NCBI GenBank assembly: GCA_002451015.1
Contig: DKBB01000070.1
Span: 1-20,298, forward strand
Source: Acidobacteria bacterium UBA6911
GTDB lineage: Bacteria > Acidobacteriota > UBA6911
Length of the DNA stretch: 20,298 nt
Direction: 5' to 3'
Both the position numbers and the translations under genes were made by a program. Under the pieces are notes generated by a model. The model ran no database searches. It had not been told where the DNA came from and was given only the letters and a program-made list of their open reading frames with translations. Shown here one piece after another: positions 7,650 through 14,582 of this stretch; positions within the stretch are counted from its first letter, which is position 1; each line of letters begins with the position of its first letter.

Positions 7650-8033
7650 TCAAAATCGAGGCGGCCCTCCTCTGAAGAACGACCTTGGACGTGGAATTGC
7701 CGGCTCCCATGGACTGCTTACGAATCTCGAGTAGAGCAACCAGGCTAAAGGAAATGCTGAAATTGTAATAACTAGAAAAACAGCAAACATTAATATCAGA
7801 TAAGCACTTAAGGTTTCGAATAATTTTAATGCAGTTTCAATCGGGGGAACCAATATAAGCGTCAGAATGCTCCCCATCGCCGCAGCGCCTGCGAGTGTCC
7901 AGCTTCGGCATTTTTCCCTGCTGCGTCGCCTTTTCGGCAAACGGTTTACCACACCCTCACTGAAGCCATCATCGCCGATAGGCGTTTCCGGCTTCCTCAA
8001 AATTATATCCAGTTGTTTATCTATTGAGTCCAT
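7650..8033 (-). CDS. Small membrane protein, putative anti-sigma factor
   Basis: 127 residues. The N-terminal 45 residues are soluble (DKQLDIILRKPETPIGDDGF, then VVNRLPKRRRS) and resemble the DUF5056-type motif often found next to ECF sigma genes. Two hydrophobic stretches follow at about 46-64 and 74-102, and the Arg/Pro-rich tail is short. The ATG lies 17 bases inside the end of the sigma-factor gene, an overlap typical of co-translated sigma/anti-sigma pairs. I infer that its cytoplasmic N-terminus holds the sigma factor at the membrane. It has no zinc-binding HxxxCxxC motif, so it is not a classical ZAS-type anti-sigma; the role rests mainly on position and topology. Confidence 0.75.
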   Translation of the reverse strand: MDSIDKQLDIILRKPETPIGDDGFSEGVVNRLPKRRRSREKCRSWTLAGAAAMGSILTLILVPPIETALKLFETLSAYLILMFAVFLVITISAFPLAWLLYSRFVSSPWEPAIPRPRSFFRGGPPRF

Positions 8034-8568
8034 GTCCGTTTTGCTTCCAGTCTTTCAGATATTGTCTTAGCCGTTCAAGGCCGCGTCTGATATCGGACTT
8101 CACTGTGCCTAGCGGCATATCCAATGCACTTCCGATCTCTTCGTGTGTCATACCCTTTTTGTAGTGCAGATCAAATACAGCCCGTTGACGTAAAGATAAT
8201 TGCTGCAAAGCGCCATCAACATCCATCTCCAGACCAGCATTATCAAAAGCATGTATGGAACGCGACGGCACGGAATCTTCCAGCGCCGCCTCCGGGAAAC
8301 GAGCGCGTTCATCATTAAGAAACGAATTGTAGGCAATCCGGTACAGCCATGACGAAAATGCGGCAGTTCCTTTGTAGGTGCGTATCGCCCTGTATGCTTT
8401 GAGAAACGTTTCCTGTGCAAGGTCATCGGCGCGTTCGGGATCATTCCTGGTCAGCCTGCGAAGGAAATTTCTCAACTTTGACTGATGGCGGCGCACCAAC
8501 AATTCGAATGCGCTCTCGTCGTCATTCGCAACGACTCGAACAACAAGGGATGCATCGCTGTCTGTCAC
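8017..8568 (-). CDS. ECF-type RNA polymerase sigma factor
   Basis: 183 residues, normal for group IV sigma factors, which redirect RNA polymerase to stress or envelope promoters. Region 2 spans about residues 22-88, with DDLAQETFLKAYRAI and FSSWLYRIAYN (the -10 recognition helix). Region 4 spans about 120-172, with LSLRQRAVFDLHYKKGMTHEEIGSALDMPLGTVKSDIRRG (quoted in part as ending GTVKSDIRRG), the -35 recognition helix-turn-helix. Translation starts at GTG 8568, three bases after the stop of the upstream gene; no in-frame ATG precedes region 2. The start lacks a strong ribosome site, consistent with coupling to the upstream gene. Its stop is embedded in the next gene, a likely anti-sigma factor. 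Confidence 0.92.
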   Translation of the reverse strand: MTDSDASLVVRVVANDDESAFELLVRRHQSKLRNFLRRLTRNDPERADDLAQETFLKAYRAIRTYKGTAAFSSWLYRIAYNSFLNDERARFPEAALEDSVPSRSIHAFDNAGLEMDVDGALQQLSLRQRAVFDLHYKKGMTHEEIGSALDMPLGTVKSDIRRGLERLRQYLKDWKQNGHGLNR

Positions 8569-8571
8569 AAT

Positions 8572-9207
8572 TTAAGCGCCACTTTCCCGGTTTCTTTTGA
8601 TATTCGATTGGCCGGATAACAAAAGAGCATTGATATAGAAGCCCGCACTCAGAAACAGGATAATCAAACACCATACCGTATATCTCAGGGTACCGGACCA
8701 GAGATAGATTGCCAGCCCGACTCCCAACCCGAAACACAACAGCCAGGTACCCCAACGTAAATCACGCCATCGGATGAATGCAGACCACTGTTCGGGCGAC
8801 AAAACAGCCCCGGTCATTTTTCCCGCCAGCAGCTCGCGAGGAACTTCTTGTCCTTTCTCAAGGTATTGTCCGATAAGCTCGTGCCGCCGCCGTTCCTTCC
8901 GGGCACGAGCAAAAAAAACCAGCGCTATTATTGCGAAGATGCCCAGTATGGTGATGGCGAATGAAACAAAGGCCAATGTGTTGTAGTATTTTTCATACTT
9001 TCTCCGGGCTTCATTACTTTTGATCTGCATTTCCATCTGGTGTTTTTCATACTGCATTTTCTGCTGTAAATCATCGTATCCCTTGGACTGCTCGCCACTT
9101 TGGACCTGCTGCTCTTGAGACGCCTTTTCCTGGGCCGGCAGCGATTCCGGTGTAACCAAAAAAAGAACACCGGCCAGGAGAATCCATGGCATTATTCGGG
9201 TCATCAT
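8572..9207 (-). CDS. DUF6249-like membrane protein, first gene of the sigma operon
   Basis: 211 residues from ATG 9207, selected because AGGGAGG lies 7 bases upstream; a further 12 in-frame codons exist upstream without a ribosome site. Residues 1-26 form a signal peptide or anchor (MMTRIMPWILLAGVLFLV, ending PAQ). Residues 28-75 are Gln/Lys/Glu-rich and likely form a coiled coil. A membrane segment at about 78-100 is followed by RARKERRRHELIGQYLEKGQ and EVPRELL, the pattern of DUF6249 proteins, and two more membrane segments lie at about 153-171 and 175-197. The function of the family is not known. It precedes the ECF sigma gene by three bases, so it could sense or transmit an envelope signal, but that is inference. 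Confidence 0.8.
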   Translation of the reverse strand: MMTRIMPWILLAGVLFLVTPESLPAQEKASQEQQVQSGEQSKGYDDLQQKMQYEKHQMEMQIKSNEARRKYEKYYNTLAFVSFAITILGIFAIIALVFFARARKERRRHELIGQYLEKGQEVPRELLAGKMTGAVLSPEQWSAFIRWRDLRWGTWLLCFGLGVGLAIYLWSGTLRYTVWCLIILFLSAGFYINALLLSGQSNIKRNRESGA

Positions 9208-9393
9208 ACATTCCCTCCCTCGTTTAACTGTCAATTCAGACACGAGAATTCCCGATTTGGATGCACGGAATCGCCGTCAAGGACACATTTGTTGTTGGAA
9301 CATAAAAAATGGGAATAAAGCAAAAAATCGGAAGTTCTAAAAATTTCCTGTGAATTATTTCGTTTTTAACCGATTTTGTCCTTATTCAACGCT
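9208..9393. other. Intergenic region upstream of the sigma operon
   Basis: 186 AT-rich bases that should contain the promoter of the DUF6249-sigma unit and the 3' end of the ferredoxin gene transcript. A hairpin-like pair GCTTCA...TGAAGC overlaps the stop of the ferredoxin gene (about 9391-9412) but has no T-tract after it. TTGACG and TTGACA hexamers occur on the minus strand between 9230 and 9285 without a good -10 partner. No ECF-type GGAAC...GTC pair was convincing, so autoregulation is not demonstrated. Confidence 0.3.
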
Positions 9394-10506
9394 TCAGGAT
9401 GATTGTTGAAGCTTGTGCGTCATAATCACTTCCATCATTTCTTCCGAGGTCGGCGGAGGAACGGTTTCGGAGGTTTTGTTGCAAAGCCCGATGGCGTCCT
9501 CCGGACATACTGCAACGCACAGGCCGCAGCCCAGGCAGCGGGTCAGATCGACGGTTGCAGCCATCGTTTCGTCGTCCAGATTCATGGCGTCGACCTGGCA
9601 TCTTTCTTCGCACTCTCCGCATCCCGTACACAGTTCCGCGTTCACCTCGGCAAAGAAATTCGTCGCCCAATGGCTAACAGGGTTCGGAATCGTTTTATGT
9701 ATCTTCAACAATCCGCAGCAGCACCCGCAGCAGGAGCAGATAGCCTCCGGCTCCTGCGTGTTCGAGGGCTGTAGTACCAGTCCGTCCTCCTGGTTCTTCT
9801 GCAGAATTTCGAGCGCTTCTTCCTTGCTGATGGAGCGGCCCAATTTCCCGGAGTCCGCCAGGGCTCCGGCAATATCTCCAAGGGCCATGCACGTTTCCTT
9901 GCGGGAGGTCTGCTTGCAAGGCTGTCCCTGTTTCTGGGCGCCGGCCCTGCACACGCACTCGAGAATCACGACTGGACCGTTGTTCCGTTCGATTATCTTC
10001 CGTATTTCGTCATAGCTACCGACCTGATGCTTCGGCGTTATGCTTTTCTGAATCGGGATCGTGCGCATCTGCGGAATCTTTGTATTGACAAAGTCTCTCA
10101 GGAACAGACCATCCTGGAAAAACTGGCCCGCCGCGGCAACCAGGGGGGGGGTCTTTTCCGGAGGCGTGGTAATTACCGCCCCTTCCAGCATTCCCACAAG
10201 CAAAGGGATGGTTCTGTAGTGTCTCACCCCGTTCTTATTTCGGAACCCTATGACACCTCTTGCTGCCGTTTCAAGCAGCAGGCGCTCCGTTTCCCCGGCT
10301 GATTTGCCAATTTTTTCAGCCCTCTCCCGGATCCGATCGAGAGGCTCGCTCTTATAGGTCAACAGCATCACAATCTCGGCCTGTTCGGGCGTGAAAAGCT
10401 GCCTCAGAAGGGCGATATCCGATCCCGATTGCGTTTCTGGAAAACCGATGGTTTGTTTATCCAGGTGTAACTGAAGGTCCCGATACAGTTTGTCATTGCT
10501 GTCCAT
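9394..10506 (-). CDS. Winged-helix 4Fe-4S ferredoxin-type protein with extra Cys clusters
   Basis: 370 residues. The N-terminal ~100 residues (LRQLFTPEQAEIVMLLTYKS to VIGFRNKNGVRHYR) look like a MarR/winged-helix-type domain. The middle carries CVCRAGAQKQGQPC and KETC (Cys184, 186, 197, 206) and then CSCCGCCCG (257-265). The C-terminus has two [4Fe-4S] motifs, CTGCGECEERC (293-303) and CLGCGLCVAVCP (324-335). Proteins of this architecture are common in sulfate reducers and other anaerobes and are presumed to be cytoplasmic electron carriers or redox-responsive regulators; the precise role is not known. In the first cluster the residue after the last Cys is Gln, not Pro. AAGGGA precedes the ATG. 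It seems monocistronic, divergent from the SDR gene. Confidence 0.85.
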   Translation of the reverse strand: MDSNDKLYRDLQLHLDKQTIGFPETQSGSDIALLRQLFTPEQAEIVMLLTYKSEPLDRIRERAEKIGKSAGETERLLLETAARGVIGFRNKNGVRHYRTIPLLVGMLEGAVITTPPEKTPPLVAAAGQFFQDGLFLRDFVNTKIPQMRTIPIQKSITPKHQVGSYDEIRKIIERNNGPVVILECVCRAGAQKQGQPCKQTSRKETCMALGDIAGALADSGKLGRSISKEEALEILQKNQEDGLVLQPSNTQEPEAICSCCGCCCGLLKIHKTIPNPVSHWATNFFAEVNAELCTGCGECEERCQVDAMNLDDETMAATVDLTRCLGCGLCVAVCPEDAIGLCNKTSETVPPPTSEEMMEVIMTHKLQQSS

Positions 10507-10816
10507 ATTCAGCGTCCCTTTCCAGTCGATTGACAGCGGATGTCAGAACAATCCTTTTTTGTGAAAAATCTTTCTCGTGATTTCTGTTGCCGTTTTTGAT
10601 GGAGCAAGTTTAGCATTATTTATTTACACTCGACGGGCTTATTTTGTTTTCAGTACTGTATGCTCTGCCGTATTTTGCAGCTACATGCACTATGGAGAAA
10701 GCTGTTGTTTATTGGATTCGGAGACATATAGTCTGTGATGAAACATTTAAGAACGCGGAAACATCCATTTCATGGATCGCGTTGAGCTTTGCGAATACCA
10801 TTAAAGGAGCGACGGG
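10507..10816. other. Intergenic region between divergent ferredoxin and SDR genes
   Basis: 310 bases that must hold promoters in both directions. An interrupted stem-loop lies at 10752-10783 near the SDR start. A 68-codon open frame at 10644-10850 overlaps the SDR start out of frame and shows no recognisable protein features, so I do not call it. No clear -35/-10 pair was identified. Confidence 0.4.
10752..10783 (+). promoter_or_regulatory. Interrupted stem-loop in the SDR 5' leader
   Basis: AACGCG pairs with CGCGTT and, inside it, ATCCAT pairs with ATGGAT around a TTC loop. A five-base GAAAC bulge lies on the left arm only. The element ends 33 bases before the SDR start codon. It could be an operator or an RNA leader structure; no T-tract follows. 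Confidence 0.4.
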
Positions 10817-11593
10817 ATGGGAAGAGTACAGGACAAAGTGGCCATTGTGACCGGCGGGGCCAAAGGATTGGGTAAAGCGACGAGCATTCTGCTGGCTCAG
10901 GAAAGTGCCCATGTTACGATTGTCGATATCGATGACGGACCCGGTATCGAAGTTGAGAAAGAAATTTCCGGCACCGGCGGCTCGTCTCGTTACTTGCATA
11001 TGGATGTCACCAGTGAGGAGGATGTCCGGCGGGTGTGCCGTGAAGTGGGAGAAAAATACGGACGCATCGATATCCTGGTCAATAATGCCGGGATCAGCGG
11101 AGCCCCAAGGCCCACCCACGAAATAAGCCTGTCGGAATGGAACAGAGTCCTCGACGTCGATGCCAAGGGCGTTTTTCTATGCACCAAACATGCGGTTCCC
11201 TACATGAGGGAAAACGGCGGCAGCATTGTCAACCTCTCTTCCGTGTACGGCAACGTCGCAGGCATCGACAATCCGCCGCCCTATCTTTATCATGCCGCCA
11301 AGGGCGCCGTGAGAATGATGACCAAGTCCGATGCCGTTTGCTATGCAAAGGACGGAATACGGGTGAACTCGATACATCCCGGCTGGATATGGACACCGAT
11401 GCTGGATGAAGTCGGGAAGAATGCCCCGGAGGGACAGGATGCATTTAATCGGCGGCTGAAGAAGCACATCCCTCTCGGCCGCTATGGCGAGCCCCTGGAC
11501 GTTGCATACGGTGTCCTCTATTTTGCATCGGACGAATCGAAATTTATTACCGGCAGTGAATTAGTGATCGACGGCGGATATATTGCGTGGTAA
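10817..11593 (+). CDS. Short-chain dehydrogenase/reductase (SDR family)
   Basis: 258 residues, the usual size of a classical SDR, an NAD(P)-dependent alcohol/ketone oxidoreductase. Visible are the cofactor motif TGGAKGLG (12-19), VDIDD with an acidic residue at 37 that favours NAD(H), NNAG (89-92), the catalytic Ser in NLSSVYG (about 141), YxxxK as Tyr158-Lys162 in YLYHAAKGA, and HPGWIWTPM after it. In the helix-4 motif the usual N of NLKG is Asp (DVDAKGVF), a deviation at a position that normally helps the proton relay. AAAGGAG lies 7 bases before the ATG. Relatives act on cyclic alcohols, steroids or 3-hydroxyacyl substrates; the substrate here is not determinable. It is followed by 470 bases of repeat-containing DNA, so it is probably monocistronic. 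Confidence 0.92.
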   Translation: MGRVQDKVAIVTGGAKGLGKATSILLAQESAHVTIVDIDDGPGIEVEKEISGTGGSSRYLHMDVTSEEDVRRVCREVGEKYGRIDILVNNAGISGAPRPTHEISLSEWNRVLDVDAKGVFLCTKHAVPYMRENGGSIVNLSSVYGNVAGIDNPPPYLYHAAKGAVRMMTKSDAVCYAKDGIRVNSIHPGWIWTPMLDEVGKNAPEGQDAFNRRLKKHIPLGRYGEPLDVAYGVLYFASDESKFITGSELVIDGGYIAW

Positions 11594-12065
11594 TTCCCGA
11601 ATCTGATTCCCACCTTTTAAACACCGGCAAAACATGGACACCCATTGTCTGGGAAACATGGGCGAGGGATACCTGCCCGGGATTGCGCCTTTTTTCTTAA
11701 GACAAAAAGGCTTGGTTTTCTGTATTTACTAAAAGTGCCTTGAAGCACAAATTCGGGACTATCTTCTTATAAATCAGTAATTTTCTGTGATCTGTTCTTG
11801 AAGCAATCCTCGATTACGCGGGTGTCTACAGAATTGAAATAAAAATTAAGGAAGGTTCCCCTAAACAATGGGTGTCCACGAAATAAAAAATTAAAAGTAA
11901 GAATCCAGGAAGGTTCTACCTCCTCGGGATTGTCGAAAACTCTATTATTTGAGAGGATAGAATCGAAGGGATATTCAGGAAGCAGGAGAGAGGGCGATTC
12001 AGGTCACCTAAACGCCCTATCGGTAACGAACTGCACTCACATCCCGGATAAAATTTGGAGATATA
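11594..12065. other. 472-base gap holding a MITE-like repeat and a short direct repeat
   Basis: Contains dispersed repeat copy B with perfect 14-base inverted ends (11635-11878) and two similar segments beginning GGTGTC at 11821 and 11871, each ending GGAAGGTTC (11850-11858 and 11908-11916). The remaining ~140 bases lead into the phosphotriesterase-family gene and show only its ribosome site. No protein-coding frame was supported. Confidence 0.55.
11635..11878 (+). repeat. Dispersed repeat copy B, bounded by 14-bp inverted repeats (MITE-like)
   Basis: TGGACACCCATTGT at 11635-11648 recurs as its exact reverse complement at 11865-11878, enclosing 244 bases without an ORF. Similarity continues inward for several bases (CTGGGA against TTAGGGGA). 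Interior blocks match the other copies: AAAAAGGCTTGGTTTTCTG before 11722, TCTTATAAATCAG (11765) and GTGATCTGT (about 11787). No target-site duplication is apparent. It looks like an old non-autonomous mobile element. Confidence 0.6.
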
Positions 12066-13031
12066 ATGGAAAAGAGAGTGATGACAGTAACCGGTCCCGT
12101 CATGGTTGACAGTCTTGGCATGACCCTTATCCACGAGCACTTTACTTTTGCCTATCCGGGATGGTACGCCGATGACAGCATAGATCCTTACAACCGTGAT
12201 GCAGCGGAGTCGATTTGCCTCAGCGTCTTGAAAGATTTGAAGAAACTGGGCGTGAAGACTATCGTCGATGCGACCGCTGCCGATGTAGGGGGACGGGATC
12301 CAATCCTTTTGAAAAATCTCTCGGAGAAGTCCGGCATCAACATCATCGCTTCAACGGGCCTTTTCCCGGAAAGCATCGGCGCAGGCAACTACTACAAGTG
12401 GCAATCAACAATGAGAGGGAGAAACCTGGAAGAAGACCTGTATGAATTGTTTTACACGGAGTTAACCGTCGGAATTCGCGGTTCAGGCGTAAAGGCCGGA
12501 ATTATCAAAGTAGCGACAGGAGATCCGATCATCAGTGACTATGAATCGACGGTCTTCAAAGTTGCCGTGCGAGTTGCTAAGGAAACGGGAGTTTCGATAA
12601 TCACTCATACCGAGGCTGCGACGGTCGGTCCAGCGCAGCAGGACCTGTTTCTCAGTTATGGAGCCGATCCATCAAGAGTAATGATCGGGCATCAGAACAA
12701 CTCCGAAGACATTGGATATGCCTTGACCCAGCTGGTGAAACCTGGCTTCTATCTTGGTTTTGATCGGACCAATCCGCTTATGTCCGCTGCTTCGGAAAAC
12801 AACATTGTTTCACTGGTCGTTCAGGGATTCGGCGATAGAATCATGCTTTCTCATGACTGCATATTTATGTGGCTCGGGCGGCCCGGGAAGCTGCCGCCAC
12901 AGTACGCCGAATGGCGTCCCGATTACCTGTTCCGGCGATTAATCCCCAAAATGAAAAAAGCCGGAGTCAGCAACGAAGTGATTGCCGGCATCCTAGTGGA
13001 CAATCCGCGCAGATTCCTTGGGGGCGCATAG
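12066..13031 (+). CDS. Phosphotriesterase-family metal hydrolase (lactonase/esterase-like)
   Basis: 321 residues. It belongs to the amidohydrolase-fold phosphotriesterase family: VTGPVMVDSLGMTLIHEHF with ligands His23 and His25, GIIKVAT with the bridging carboxylated Lys148, ITHTEA with His181, IGHQNNSED with His209, and LSHDC with Asp264. All binuclear metal ligands are therefore present. The NPRRFLG C-terminus is typical. Natural family members are mostly lactonases, phosphodiesterases or uncharacterised; paraoxonase activity is usually incidental. No signal peptide, so cytoplasmic. TTGGAGATATA gives a ribosome site 6 bases before the ATG. CapA-like gene follows after 66 bases on the same strand, possibly co-transcribed. 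With an SDR and an ene-reductase nearby, ring-opening lactone hydrolysis is an attractive but untested role. Confidence 0.9.
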   Translation: MEKRVMTVTGPVMVDSLGMTLIHEHFTFAYPGWYADDSIDPYNRDAAESICLSVLKDLKKLGVKTIVDATAADVGGRDPILLKNLSEKSGINIIASTGLFPESIGAGNYYKWQSTMRGRNLEEDLYELFYTELTVGIRGSGVKAGIIKVATGDPIISDYESTVFKVAVRVAKETGVSIITHTEAATVGPAQQDLFLSYGADPSRVMIGHQNNSEDIGYALTQLVKPGFYLGFDRTNPLMSAASENNIVSLVVQGFGDRIMLSHDCIFMWLGRPGKLPPQYAEWRPDYLFRRLIPKMKKAGVSNEVIAGILVDNPRRFLGGA

Positions 13032-13097
13032 TCCCAGCATTCCGGCCATTGAACGGTAACGACGAAAATGTGCGATTTGAATCAAGTGAGGTTTATT

Positions 13098-14327
13098 ATG
13101 AAAAATCCCCTCCCCACCCGGACCATCAGAGCTGAAGCTATAAGTCTTATAATAATTTCGATTGCGATGGTTTGGCCATCCTTTTGTCTGGCAGAGACAA
13201 ATCGACCCTGGCCCTGGGCTGGAGCGTACGACGACAACTCGGTTACGCTTCTGCTTCTGGGGGATTTCAATGTTCAGAAGCGCGACAATCCAACGGACGC
13301 TCTCGTCCACGTTCGTGAAACATTAACCAACGCGGATCTGGCATACGCCAATCTGGAGGGTCTGCTGGTAAAATCCGACGGGCCCGATAAAGACATACCC
13401 GGCAAGGGCGGCTGGCAGCATCTTGGCCCGGAAGCTGTTCTGGCTCTTGAAGCCGGCAACATAAAGGCGGTAGGTGTCGCCAACAATGTCGCTTATGGCC
13501 CTTCAAATATAATGAAAAGCCTGTCCGTCCTGGATGCCAGTGGGATTGCCCACACAGGTGCCGGCGGCAACATCGATGAAGCGCACCAGCCTGCCATTGT
13601 CGAGCAAAAGGGGTTAAGGTTCGGTTTTCTCCAATACACCGCAAAATGGTATGAAGAGCATCAAATTGCCAAGGAGGACTCTCCCGGTGTCGCCCGTGTC
13701 CTGTCAAAAGATGGTTTGACGGTGGAACAGTCCGACCTGAATCGCATAATCACCGATATACGAAGGCTCCGACAGATGGTTGATATCGTGGTTGTATCCA
13801 GTCATACCCGTGACGGGCAAAATCGTGCCAATCTCGCTTTACAGGCTGAATCCACCAGAACGACTCCGCCTCCCGATCAGGACTTGTTTTCACGGATCCC
13901 GGTCGATCGCCGACTGAATATCATCGAGCCGTACCAGAGGGAGTTTGCGCACGCGGCGATTGACGCAGGCGCCGATGTGGTCTTTGGTCACGGGTGTCAC
14001 ATGTTGCAGGCTGTGGAAGTATACAGAGGCAAACCCGTCATGCACTGCCTGGGCAATTTTGTATCCGACTGGCTCAGGGTAAGAAACTATAAAGACGGTA
14101 TGGTTGCCAAAGTCGTGGTACAGGGGAAAAAGGTGCAACGGGTATCTCTCGTACCCGTGACCCGGGAAGACGAAACCAACAATGTGTTTTTGCTCGATCC
14201 TTCTATAGGTGAAGGGGCGAAGCTCTTCCAGCAATTGGAAGATCTCTCTACAGATGTCTCTTTAACGATCGAAGGTAAGGAGATAGTCTTGATCGGAAAA
14301 CACGATGCGCCGGCATCCGTCGACTAA
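13098..14327 (+). CDS. Exported CapA-like metallophosphatase-fold protein
   Basis: 409 residues from ATG 13098, chosen for GTGAGG just upstream and because it gives a signal peptide (AISLIIISIAMVWPSFCLAE, cleavage near residue 33); an in-frame ATG at 13068 would bury it. PGA_cap/CapA features: LLLLGDFN (51-58), ANLEG (84-88), GVANNVAYG (126-134), TGAGGNIDEA (153-162), VVSSHTRDG (232-240), VFGHGCHMLQAVE (295-307), LGNFVSD (318-324). The family is metal-dependent and linked to poly-gamma-glutamate or other capsule export in some Gram-positives, but most Gram-negative homologues have no known job. Here the His of the family's ANNH motif is Val131, and the HWG motif is HTR, so the metal site may be altered. 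Lies 66 bases after the phosphotriesterase-family gene. Confidence 0.85.
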   Translation: MKNPLPTRTIRAEAISLIIISIAMVWPSFCLAETNRPWPWAGAYDDNSVTLLLLGDFNVQKRDNPTDALVHVRETLTNADLAYANLEGLLVKSDGPDKDIPGKGGWQHLGPEAVLALEAGNIKAVGVANNVAYGPSNIMKSLSVLDASGIAHTGAGGNIDEAHQPAIVEQKGLRFGFLQYTAKWYEEHQIAKEDSPGVARVLSKDGLTVEQSDLNRIITDIRRLRQMVDIVVVSSHTRDGQNRANLALQAESTRTTPPPDQDLFSRIPVDRRLNIIEPYQREFAHAAIDAGADVVFGHGCHMLQAVEVYRGKPVMHCLGNFVSDWLRVRNYKDGMVAKVVVQGKKVQRVSLVPVTREDETNNVFLLDPSIGEGAKLFQQLEDLSTDVSLTIEGKEIVLIGKHDAPASVD

Positions 14328-14354
14328 TCCGCTTTTAAATACCCTATTGAAACA

Positions 14355-14558
14355 TGGACACCCATTGTCCGGGAAAATGGTACAAAGGTACGGGAATCCA
14401 TCGTATTTCTTGCATGCAGTGAAAGGGCAATTCCCCTGCACTTAGAGGTGGGAGTAAAAGAATTGGTTGGGGCTATCCTTTTATCTGTCAGTGCATTGCC
14501 TCAGTTCAACCCTAATTCCACCCAATCCCATTGCTGGTGCCAGCCGATGGGTGTCCGT
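14355..14558 (+). repeat. Dispersed repeat copy C
   Basis: Starts with TGGACACCCATTGT (14355-14368), identical to copy B and preceded by similar flanking bases (AAACA). The other end carries ATGGGTGTCC (14547-14556), the reverse complement of the core GGACACCCAT. Inside are TTGCATGCAGTG (14410) and TTTTATCTGTCAG (about 14478), counterparts of blocks in copies A and B, though the first spacing is about 25 bases shorter. No ORF. Fills most of the gap between the convergent CapA-like and SnoaL-like genes. Confidence 0.55.
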
Positions 14559-14582
14559 GTTTGTATCTCTACCAGTGTGTCT

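Noticed and set aside
9391..9412. GCTTCA...TGAAGC inverted repeat at the end of the ferredoxin gene as a terminator
   Set aside because: Ten-base loop, overlaps the coding end, and no T-tract follows on the minus strand.
10644..10850. 68-codon plus-strand frame upstream of and overlapping the SDR start
   Set aside because: No domain, overlaps the SDR out of frame, and lies in the presumed promoter region; a leader peptide is possible but unsupported.
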